A program made the position numbers and the translations under genes. Of a stretch of 64,000 bases of DNA, positions 1 to 5,784 are shown one piece after another. The DNA is from CAVPCY01 sp963770765 (GTDB lineage: Bacteria > Actinomycetota > Coriobacteriia > Anaerosomatales > PHET01): positions 11,357 through 75,356 of the forward strand of contig CAVYQS010000016.1 in NCBI GenBank assembly GCA_963770765.1. Direction: 5' to 3'. The notes under the pieces were generated by a model, which ran no database searches, had not been told where the DNA came from, and saw only the letters and a program-made list of their open reading frames with translations. Within the stretch, counting starts at the first letter, position 1, and each line of letters opens with the position of its first letter.

Positions 1-111
1 GCGAGCCTCGTCGGCCAATCGGCCCGCCGACAGCAGTTCCGCTCGCAACGGTGAACTATCGTGCGTGCTCACGCGATCCGTCGCATCGCCGAGTCCCTGT
101 TCCTGGCTCAC
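1..111 (-). CDS. Partial unknown protein, N-terminus only, runs off the left edge
   Basis: A reading frame stays open from a GTG at 111 to the first base of the window, giving 37 residues beginning MSQEQGLGDATDRV. A GAGGGAG Shine-Dalgarno lies at 117-123, five bases before the GTG. The residues are hydrophilic with no signal peptide. I do not recognise the family. It is transcribed divergently from the rhodanese-thioredoxin gene and shares its roughly 160-base intergenic region, so the two could be co-regulated. The frame is short and the codon bias only moderately typical, so it could be a chance opening. Confidence 0.45.
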   Translation of the reverse strand, partial: MSQEQGLGDATDRVSTHDSSPLRAELLSAGRLADEAR

Positions 112-181
112 AAGCGCTCCCTCGGTGCTGAGACGGAGTTGGCGGGACTGTTGCTCCTAACACGAGCGTCGAAAGGGATTA

Positions 182-198
182 TGCCCCGAGGCGGGGCA
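182..198. promoter_or_regulatory. GC-rich inverted repeat in divergent intergenic region
   Basis: TGCCCC-GAGGC-GGGGCA is a 6-5-6 inverted repeat. It resembles the palindrome at 224-239 in architecture (AT edges, C-run, G-run) and could be a second operator for the leftward gene, or simply a hairpin in its 5' leader. Role is inference. Confidence 0.35.
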
Positions 199-213
199 AC
201 GTTCGAATGCGGT

Positions 214-242
214 TTGCCGAGAGATACCCCATGGGGTATAAT
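214..242 (+). promoter_or_regulatory. Sigma70-type promoter of rhodanese-thioredoxin gene
   Basis: A -35 element TTGCCG (214-219) and a perfect -10 TATAAT (237-242) are separated by 17 bases. Predicted transcription start is near 249, giving a leader of about 24 bases that carries the AGGAGA ribosome-binding site just before the ATG at 273. Confidence 0.75.
224..239. promoter_or_regulatory. Palindromic operator, CsoR/CstR-family-like
   Basis: A perfect 16-base palindrome, ATACCCCATGGGGTAT, fills the promoter spacer and overlaps the -10 box, so bound repressor would block RNA polymerase. CsoR/RcnR/CstR-family repressors bind palindromes with an ATACCCC/GGGGTAT core. CstR senses persulfides and controls rhodanese genes, which suits the gene downstream. 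No such regulator is encoded in the window, so the assignment is inference. Confidence 0.6.
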
Positions 243-272
243 AATCATCTTGACCAGCTAGTGAGGAGAACC

Positions 273-968
273 ATGAAGCCGAAGACCCTGATCTGGGTGG
301 TAGTCGCCGTTGCCGTTGTCGCGCTCGGCGTTCTCCTGCTTCGCCCAAGCGGTGGTGGTATCTCGAACGTCGACGCCGCTGGAGCTCAGACCGCCGTTGA
401 TGCCGGCGCGCAGGTCATCGACGTGCGCACGCCCGGCGAGTTCCAGATGGGACACATACCCGGCTCGGTGAACGTTCCGGTGGACACGCTCGAGGCCGAG
501 GCGCAGAGCTGGGACAAGGAAGCCACCTACGTCGTCTACTGTGCCACCGGGCAGCGCTCGGTCACGGCCGTTGAGACCATGAAGGCGCTGGGGTTCACCA
601 ACATCAAGCACTTCTCGGCGGGCATCCAGGCGTGGACCGGCGAGTTGGAGACCGGGGGAGAGAGCTCGAGCAAGACCATCGAGACCGATGGCCGGCCGGT
701 GATGGTGGAGTTCTACACGGACTCTTGACCGTCATGCATCGAGATGAAGCCCTTGGTCGAAGGGCTCGAGAAGGAGTACGGCGAGGAGATCGAGTTCAGG
801 AAGTTCAACGTCGAGTCTGACCAGGCCGGCGTGCAGCTCGCGAACGAGCTGGGAGTACAGTACGTCCCCACGTTCCTGTTCGTGAACACCAACGGGGTGA
901 TCTCGAAGCAGGTCGTGGGATCTCAGACCGACGAGCAGATGCGCGCGCTCCTGGACGGGCTTCAGTAG
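273..968 (+). CDS. Membrane-anchored rhodanese-thioredoxin fusion, predicted selenoprotein (UPSC active site)
   Basis: The 231-residue product has an N-terminal membrane anchor (about 6-23), then a rhodanese domain (about 30-125) with catalytic loop CATGQRS and Cys90, and a thioredoxin fold (about 140-231). The frame is interrupted only by TGA at 726-728, exactly where the first active-site cysteine of thioredoxin belongs. Read through as selenocysteine it gives FYTDS-U-PSC, a UxxC motif with U152 and C155; downstream come an intact thioredoxin core and the cis-proline VPTF. A hairpin fitting bacterial SECIS rules follows the TGA at 748-766. The downstream half alone lacks a ribosome-binding site, strand beta-1 and the active site, so two genes are unlikely. 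The start ATG follows AGGAGA. The protein probably acts on the outer membrane face in sulfane-sulfur or persulfide/disulfide chemistry. The alternatives are a true stop or a sequencing error in a TGC/TGT codon. Confidence 0.8.
748..766 (+). promoter_or_regulatory. Bacterial SECIS-like hairpin downstream of in-frame TGA
   Basis: AGCCCTT (748-754) pairs perfectly with AAGGGCT (760-766) around the five-base loop GGTCG. The apical loop starts 26 bases after the TGA, inside the known window for bacterial SECIS elements, and begins with GG as SelB recognition usually requires. It lies inside the coding sequence, as bacterial SECIS elements do. Confidence 0.7.
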
Positions 969-1009
969 CCCAACGCTCGATTCATCGCGTTCGTCGCACG
1001 AATCCTTCC

Positions 1010-1041
1010 GAGCGGCTCCCAAGTGGAGCCGCTCGTCGTTT
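1010..1041 (+). terminator. Rho-independent terminator after rhodanese-thioredoxin gene
   Basis: GAGCGGCTCC (1010-1019) pairs with GGAGCCGCTC (1025-1034) around CAAGT, followed by GTCGTTTTG. A ten-base-pair perfect stem 42 bases past the stop codon. Confidence 0.8.
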
Positions 1042-1370
1042 TGTGCGCGGAATCACAGTTCAAGGGGGGGATAGATGTGACATGGGCGACTTGATCGCCC
1101 GCGCCGGATACGCGAGGAGGTCCAGACTGAGGTGGACGACCCAGTGTCCGACCACGACCGGGACGGCAGACGAAGGTCACTACCGGTGGAACGACGCCGC
1201 TGGTGGCCGGGCATAAGCCCGCTGATTGCCGGGGATGAGGCAGTGAACGGCGATCGATATGCCGAGATCCCCGCGGGAAGCTCCTCGTAGGGGCGCTCCG
1301 GGCGAAGCGAAGGCCGTTCCGGTCAAACAGGATAACCACCGAGGGCCGCGCGTCAGGGCCTTCGGAGACG
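1042..1370. other. Gene-free stretch with local hairpins; possible small RNA
   Basis: No convincing gene is seen on either strand. Local hairpins occur (GTCCA/TGGAC near 1120-1140, CGGGC-ATAA-GCCCG near 1209-1222) and the stretch ends at a strong hairpin (1371-1400) that could terminate rightward transcripts. A 44-codon frame from ATG 1082 is open but has atypical arginine codons (AGG, AGA) and no recognisable domain. I could not match it to a known RNA class. Confidence 0.3.
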
Positions 1371-1400
1371 AGAAAGGCGGACCCGAAGGTCCGCCTTTCT
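1371..1400. terminator. Bidirectional terminator hairpin at end of amtB-PII operon
   Basis: AGAAAGGCGGACC (1371-1383) pairs perfectly with GGTCCGCCTTTCT (1388-1400) around CGAA. It lies 40 bases past the stop of the last leftward PII gene and has T-rich flanks on both strands. Confidence 0.75.
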
Positions 1401-1439
1401 GTTCCTGCTGCGAACGCGGCGACGCTGCCGGATACCTCG

Positions 1440-1781
1440 CTATCTGAGTGCTTCGGGGCCGCGTTCGCCGGTCCGGATCCGCACCACCTGATCGACCGCG
1501 CTGACGAAGATCTTGCCATCTCCGATCCGGTCGGTCCGGGCAGTCTTGACCATCACGGCGACGAGATCCTCGACCTCGTCGTCCTGTACCGCCATCATCA
1601 CCGAGACCTTGGGCAGCAGGTCGACCCGGTACTCCTCGCGTCGCCACTGCTGAGCGAGCCCGCCTTGGATGCCCTGCCCGGTCACGCTACGCACGGTGAG
1701 CCCGCGATAGCCGAGCGAGTCTACGGCCTCCACGAGAGCGCTCAGCCGCTGTGGCCGGATGACGGCTTCGATTCGTTTCAC
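1440..1781 (-). CDS. PII nitrogen regulatory protein (paralogue 1)
   Basis: A 113-residue PII-family signal protein starting VKRIEAVIRP (GTG start). PII trimers bind ATP/ADP and 2-oxoglutarate and regulate ammonium transport, glutamine synthetase or nitrogenase. The T-loop tyrosine is conserved at residue 51 (WRREEY), the site uridylylated or adenylylated in many bacteria, and the C-terminal signature DGKIFV is present. It is third in the leftward operon amtB-PII-PII, 18 bases after the second PII gene, and ends just before a terminator. Which PII subclass it belongs to cannot be settled by eye. Confidence 0.93.
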   Translation of the reverse strand: MKRIEAVIRPQRLSALVEAVDSLGYRGLTVRSVTGQGIQGGLAQQWRREEYRVDLLPKVSVMMAVQDDEVEDLVAVMVKTARTDRIGDGKIFVSAVDQVVRIRTGERGPEALR

Positions 1782-1799
1782 GGTGTCGCGCGCGGCCGC

Positions 1800-2138
1800 C
1801 TAGATGGCGGCGGCGCCGCTCTCTTGTGTACGGATGCGGACGACATCGGCGACATCGCTGATGAATATCTTGCCGTCTCCCACCTCACCGGTCCGAGCGG
1901 AACTCACGATCGCATCGATGAGGCTCTGGCACTGCGAGTCGTCACACACGACTTCGATCTTGTACTTGGCCAAGAGCTCCACCTTGTAAGAACGACCGCG
2001 GAACTGCTGCATGACGCCTTTTTGCTGACCATGTCCTTCGATGCGTGTGAGCATCAGGCCGGGGTAGCCCGCGGCTTCGAGCGCCGTCTTCACATCGTCG
2101 AGCTTCTCGGGACGGATCACTGCCATGATCTTCTTCAC
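1800..2138 (-). CDS. glnK: PII nitrogen regulatory protein next to amtB (GlnK-type, paralogue 2)
   Basis: This 112-residue PII protein begins VKKIMAVIRP. The GTG at 2138 is preceded six bases upstream by the strong site AAGGAGGTG, which decides the start over the ATG four codons later. Tyr51 (FRGRSY) and the signature DGKIFI are present. It lies 29 bases downstream of amtB, the classical glnK position; GlnK docks on AmtB and closes the channel when ammonium is plentiful. The T-loop differs strongly from both other PII copies in the window, suggesting different partners. Confidence 0.93.
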   Translation of the reverse strand: MKKIMAVIRPEKLDDVKTALEAAGYPGLMLTRIEGHGQQKGVMQQFRGRSYKVELLAKYKIEVVCDDSQCQSLIDAIVSSARTGEVGDGKIFISDVADVVRIRTQESGAAAI

Positions 2139-2167
2139 GATCACCACCTCCTTGGATGGGTTCGGGA

Positions 2168-3508
2168 CTACTCCTCGACGGTCAGGAAGTTGCCGTATGC
2201 GGGTCCACCGTGCTCCTGGATGTCCAGGCCTTCGATCTCCTCTTGCGGCGAGATGCGGATGCCAAAGGCGAGATCCATGACCTTGAAGGTGACGAAGCCC
2301 AGGCCGAACGCCCACGCCATGACGGTGCCCGCTCCGATGAGCTGGTTAACGAGCTGAGTGGTGCCGCCACCGAAGAACAGACCGGTGATGTCGGCGTAGG
2401 AGCCGTCGGCGAAGAGTCCCACCGCGATGAGGCCCCAGATGCCGTTGACTCCGTGTACCGAGAACGCACCTACCGGATCGTCGATGCCCATGTTCTCAAC
2501 CGCGAAGATCGAGAAGACGACCAGGATGCCGCCGATGGCGCCGATAAGCATCGCGAACGGAGCGCTGATCACGGCACAGGGCGCCGTGACCGCAACCAAG
2601 CCGGCGAGCGCGCCGTTGAGCGCCATGCCGATATCCCAGACCTTCGTCTTGGCGTAGATCAGCAGGAGCGCCGCTGCGCAGCCTGCGGCGGCGGCCATGT
2701 TGGTGTTCACTGCGATGACCGCTATGCGCAGGTCCTCACCATTGAGGGTCGAACCCGGGTTGAAGCCGAACCAGCCGAACCACAGGATGAACACGCCGAT
2801 CGCGGCCATCGGGATGTTGTGGCCCGGAATCGCCCTCGGCTTGCCGTCCTTGTCGTACTTGCCGAAGCGCGGGCCCAGCACCATCGCGCCGGCAAGTCCG
2901 ACAAAGCCGCCGAGCGCGTGGACCACGCCGGAGCCAGCGAAGTCGTGGAAGCCCATCTGGGACAGCCAGCCGCCACCCCATACCCAGTGACCGTAGATCG
3001 GATAGATGAAAGCCGAGATGACCAGTGAGTAGATGAGGTACGAGTTGAACTTCAGACGCTCCGCGACCGCGCCCGAGACGATGGTCGCGGCCGTGGCGGC
3101 GAAGACGACCTGGAACATGAAGTCGCGGTACTTGGTGACGTCGTAGAAGTCACCGGAGAGGAAGAAGCCGTCTGTACCGATGATGCCGTTCATGTCCGTT
3201 CCGTACATGAACGCGAAGCCGATCGCGAAGTACGCGAGCGACCCCATAACGAAGTCGAGCAGGTTCTTCATCATGAGGTTGTTCGCGTTCTTCGCGCGGC
3301 AGAAGCCCGCTTCCACCATCGCAAAGCCCGCCTGCATGAAGTAGACCAAGAATCCCGCTACCAGCATCCAGATAAAGGTGATGGGAGCGTTGGGTGCCGC
3401 TTCGAGCGTGGCGGCTCCGTTGGGGTCGCCGGCGGCGAACGCGAGTGCCGGGACCGCCAGCAGCCCGGTCAGGGCCGTCACGGCCAACAAGGTCAGTCGA
3501 TTGCGCAT
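2168..3508 (-). CDS. amtB: Ammonium transporter AmtB
   Basis: A 446-residue Amt/Mep/Rh channel. It has a cleavable or first-TM leader (MRNRLTLLAVTALTG, AFAA) and about eleven membrane helices. Family motifs include FAMVEAGF, both pore histidines (in VVHALGG and VHGVNG) and a C-terminal cytoplasmic tail that in homologues couples to PII. The ATG at 3508 follows AAGGAGGT. It heads a leftward operon with two PII genes; a third PII gene lies upstream in the same orientation. Expression is probably nitrogen-controlled, but no recognisable operator is visible. Confidence 0.96.
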   Translation of the reverse strand: MRNRLTLLAVTALTGLLAVPALAFAAGDPNGAATLEAAPNAPITFIWMLVAGFLVYFMQAGFAMVEAGFCRAKNANNLMMKNLLDFVMGSLAYFAIGFAFMYGTDMNGIIGTDGFFLSGDFYDVTKYRDFMFQVVFAATAATIVSGAVAERLKFNSYLIYSLVISAFIYPIYGHWVWGGGWLSQMGFHDFAGSGVVHALGGFVGLAGAMVLGPRFGKYDKDGKPRAIPGHNIPMAAIGVFILWFGWFGFNPGSTLNGEDLRIAVIAVNTNMAAAAGCAAALLLIYAKTKVWDIGMALNGALAGLVAVTAPCAVISAPFAMLIGAIGGILVVFSIFAVENMGIDDPVGAFSVHGVNGIWGLIAVGLFADGSYADITGLFFGGGTTQLVNQLIGAGTVMAWAFGLGFVTFKVMDLAFGIRISPQEEIEGLDIQEHGGPAYGNFLTVEE

Positions 3509-3780
3509 CTCTCTACCTCCTTCGTGTCCATTGGCCCCTCCGAGGGGCCCTTCCCTTGCGTGAGCGATGGCGGTTTCGCTCGGCCGACGGTGAGAGGGGA
3601 TGTCGCCGTCGGCCTCGCAGGCCGCCTTCCTTGCCCCTGAAACACACCTCCTTCGACAAAACTGCTGGTCGAAAGGTAAGGGGGCCGTGTTTCGTTCACG
3701 TTGCGGGCGGGAGCCGATTCGATGAAAGGTCTGTTGCGGGCTCAGGGCGGATGCGTTGCGAGCGCCGACCGAGCACAAAC
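3509..3780 (-). other. amtB 5' leader region without a gene
   Basis: About 270 bases between the upstream PII terminator and amtB. Read leftward it holds a hairpin near 3639-3670 (CCTTTCGAC pairing with GTCGAAGG, one bulge) whose 3' arm contains an AAGGAGG sequence, and a GGCCCCT/AGGGGCC hairpin at about 3532-3549 just upstream of the true ribosome-binding site. No known riboswitch was recognised; a short leader peptide or attenuator is possible. Confidence 0.35.
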
Positions 3781-3807
3781 AAGGCGGACCCGGTGCGGAT
3801 CCGCCTT
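3781..3807 (-). terminator. Terminator after third PII gene
   Basis: AAGGCGGA (3781-3788) pairs with TCCGCCTT (3800-3807). On the leftward strand the hairpin is followed by GTTTGTG. It separates the upstream PII gene from amtB, so that gene is probably its own transcription unit. Confidence 0.7.
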
Positions 3808-3848
3808 GCCTGCCGTGAGGGAGTAGTGCGTCCGGAGTGCGCGAGTCG

Positions 3849-4187
3849 CTAGAGAGCCTCCGAGTCGCGTTCTCCCGTTCTGACCCGGACCACCTGATCG
3901 ACCGATGTGACGAAGATCTTGCCGTCGCCCACGTGATCCGTGCGGGCCGTCCGCACGATCGCGTCGATACAGTCCCGGACCTCGTGGTCGTTGACCACGG
4001 TGGTGATCGAGACCTTTGGGAAGAGGGCGATCGTGTACTCCTCGGTACCGCAATCCGATGCGATCCCGTGCTGGACTCCGCGGCCTCTGACCTCCGCCAC
4101 GGTCAGTCCGTGATGCTCCAGTGCCCGCAGTGCGTCCTTGACCGACTCCAGTTGCTCGGGGCGCACGATCGCTTCGATTCGCTTCAT
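3849..4187 (-). CDS. glnB: PII nitrogen regulatory protein (paralogue 3)
   Basis: A 112-residue PII protein starting MKRIEAIVRP at ATG 4187, with Tyr51 (GTEEY) and the signature DGKIFV. It is closest to paralogue 1 in its T-loop end (FPKVSI) but has a cysteine and a divergent loop centre (ASDCGTEE). It sits upstream of amtB on the same strand, separated from it by a terminator. The glnB symbol only marks it as a PII gene outside the amtB operon. Confidence 0.92.
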   Translation of the reverse strand: MKRIEAIVRPEQLESVKDALRALEHHGLTVAEVRGRGVQHGIASDCGTEEYTIALFPKVSITTVVNDHEVRDCIDAIVRTARTDHVGDGKIFVTSVDQVVRVRTGERDSEAL

Positions 4188-4331
4188 GCAAGACCTCGCT
4201 GTTCGAGAGACACCCGTTCGGGCCGCTTCGCGCCTGACCACAACCGTAGGCGCGCTGTGTTTCTCGGCTGTTTCGCCGGGCGCAAATGTGGGTGAACGAG
4301 TCGACGTTCGACGTCATGCGGCGCGGAAGTC

Positions 4332-4359
4332 ATGACAACTGTGCGAGCGATGCTATACT
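4332..4359 (+). promoter_or_regulatory. Promoter of tRNA-Ala
   Basis: -35 ATGACA (4332-4337), 16-base spacer, -10 TATACT (4354-4359), placing the start site a few bases before the mature tRNA end at 4371. Confidence 0.65.
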
Positions 4360-4370
4360 CTCCCGCGCAC

Positions 4371-4446
4371 GGGGACGTAGCTCAGCTGGGAGAGCATCGG
4401 CTTTGCAAGCCGAGGGTCGAGGGTTCGAGCCCCTTCGTCTCCACCA
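4371..4446 (+). tRNA. tRNA-Ala (anticodon UGC), CCA encoded
   Basis: A complete 76-base cloverleaf: acceptor GGGGACG/CGTCTCC, D-loop region GCTCAGCTGGGAGAGC, anticodon TGC at 4404-4406, TPsiC arm GGTTCGAGCC, discriminator A and a genomically encoded CCA. Confidence 0.97.
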
Positions 4447-4455
4447 AAGAACACG

Positions 4456-4496
4456 CAGGCCAGACGCCTATAGGGCTTCTGGCCTGTTCTTCTCTT
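4456..4496 (+). terminator. Terminator after tRNA-Ala
   Basis: CAGGCCAGA (4456-4464) pairs with TCTGGCCTG (4478-4486), followed by TTCTTCTCTT. Confidence 0.8.
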
Positions 4497-4673
4497 GGGT
4501 TACCGGTGAGCTCTTTCGGCGTTCCGGTTGTCAATCTCTCGGCCGATTATGCCGAAACAGGTGAGGACGGCGCATCTGTCCATGAATCCGGTGCGCAGCT
4601 CCGCCGTCAGCGTCTTCTGGCGCATCCTTGAGATGGAATGCGCGTCGCTACTCGCCAAGGGGGGCTGGCCGGA

Positions 4674-5495
4674 ATGTCCGGTGCTACATCTGTCAGGACG
4701 CGAGTGATCGCCGTCGTGGGAAGCGTCATGGCCATCGGCCTGTGGGCCCTGGCCAACAGAGGCGCCTGGGAGGGTGCCACCGCCGAGGCCGTCGCTGCCA
4801 ACCTGCCCAACATCGCGACGGTGGGCTTCGCCTTTGCAGCGTCGCTCTACTGCGCGACCCGGTTCGCGACCGGTGAGCCGGTCAAGAAGCAGTGGTTGTT
4901 CATCGCGCTGGGCACGGGCGCCTTCTTCATCGGTGACGTGATCTGGGGGTTCTACGACATCGCGCTTGGTCAGGAGGCCCCCTTCCCGGGGCTGCCCGAC
5001 ATCGCGTACCTGGCCATGTATCCGCTGCTGGGCGTCGCCATGTTCGCAGCGGTGGCATCGTTCAGACAGCTCTTCGACATGCGGAACTCTCTGACGATCG
5101 CCGCGCTGGTCGCGGTAGCGACGACGGCAGGACTCTACTTCGGAGTGGGGCGCGCCATCATCGCGGATCCGGAGATGACGACCCTGCAGACAGCGCTGAG
5201 TCTCCTGTACCCTCTTGCGGACGTGTGGCTGTTGCTCTTCCCCGTGCTCGCCCTGCTGATCACCGCCGTGAAGATGCGAGCGGGAAGCCTCGTACGTCCG
5301 TGGTGGTTGGTGGTCGCGGCTGTGTTGCTGATCTTCTCGGCGGACGTCCTGTTCACGGTCGCCACGTGGGGCGGCACCTACGGAGGGGCGAACGTCATCG
5401 ATCTGGGATGGTCGCTCGGCTTCACCTTGCTGGCCGTTGCTGCTTCGGTGGCAGTCGACGTACTCGTGGTTCCCGCTTCGAAGCGGGTGAGCTGA
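4674..5495 (+). CDS. Multi-pass membrane protein resembling sensor-type integral membrane domains
   Basis: About 273 residues from ATG 4674, which follows AAGGGGGG by about nine bases; an in-frame ATG at 4638 lacks a good site. Eight or so hydrophobic helices cover nearly the whole protein. The segment PFPGLPDIAYLAMYPLLG resembles a motif (P-x-x-AD-xx-Y-L-x-x-YPLL) found in the membrane sensor part of actinobacterial GGDEF/EAL signalling proteins, but here no cytoplasmic output domain follows. A small cytoplasmic protein is encoded immediately downstream, one base after the stop, and may be its partner. Ligand unknown. Confidence 0.75.
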   Translation: MSGATSVRTRVIAVVGSVMAIGLWALANRGAWEGATAEAVAANLPNIATVGFAFAASLYCATRFATGEPVKKQWLFIALGTGAFFIGDVIWGFYDIALGQEAPFPGLPDIAYLAMYPLLGVAMFAAVASFRQLFDMRNSLTIAALVAVATTAGLYFGVGRAIIADPEMTTLQTALSLLYPLADVWLLLFPVLALLITAVKMRAGSLVRPWWLVVAAVLLIFSADVLFTVATWGGTYGGANVIDLGWSLGFTLLAVAASVAVDVLVVPASKRVS

Positions 5496-5496
5496 G

Positions 5497-5754
5497 ATGG
5501 ACGGCGCAACGGTTCCGGGCGCGGGCATGAGCCTGTACGAGACTGTCATCGCGGTTCTGGCGCCGCTCGTGGGGCGGCCGGCGGCCGAGATATGCATCCA
5601 CTCGAGCGCTATGCAGCTTGGCAAGTCCTCGCAGGGATTGACCGCCGAGGACCTGCCCACGGTCGTCGACAACATCAGGGCCAAGATGCGCCCCTTCACC
5701 ACGAACGACCTACTCGAGGGCGCGATCGCCGAGATAACCCGGCGGGTCGCCTAG
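5497..5754 (+). CDS. Small cytoplasmic protein coupled to membrane sensor-like gene
   Basis: 85 residues, no membrane segment or signal peptide. The ATG is one base after the previous stop, so translation is probably coupled; an internal ATG at 5527 (MSLYETV) is an alternative start. The sequence is mixed alpha/helical with the core LYETVIAVLAPLVG and ITRRVA at the end. I do not recognise the family. Tight pairing suggests it works with the membrane protein before it. Confidence 0.7.
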   Translation: MDGATVPGAGMSLYETVIAVLAPLVGRPAAEICIHSSAMQLGKSSQGLTAEDLPTVVDNIRAKMRPFTTNDLLEGAIAEITRRVA

Positions 5755-5784
5755 CTGTAGCGTGTGCGGCGCAGGCGAAGAATC

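Noticed and set aside
1082..1216. 44-codon frame MGDLIARAGYARR...
   Set aside because: Atypical arginine codons, weak ribosome-binding site and no domain.
1042..1370. RNase P RNA, tmRNA, SRP RNA or tRNA-Sec
   Set aside because: None of their signature sequences is present.
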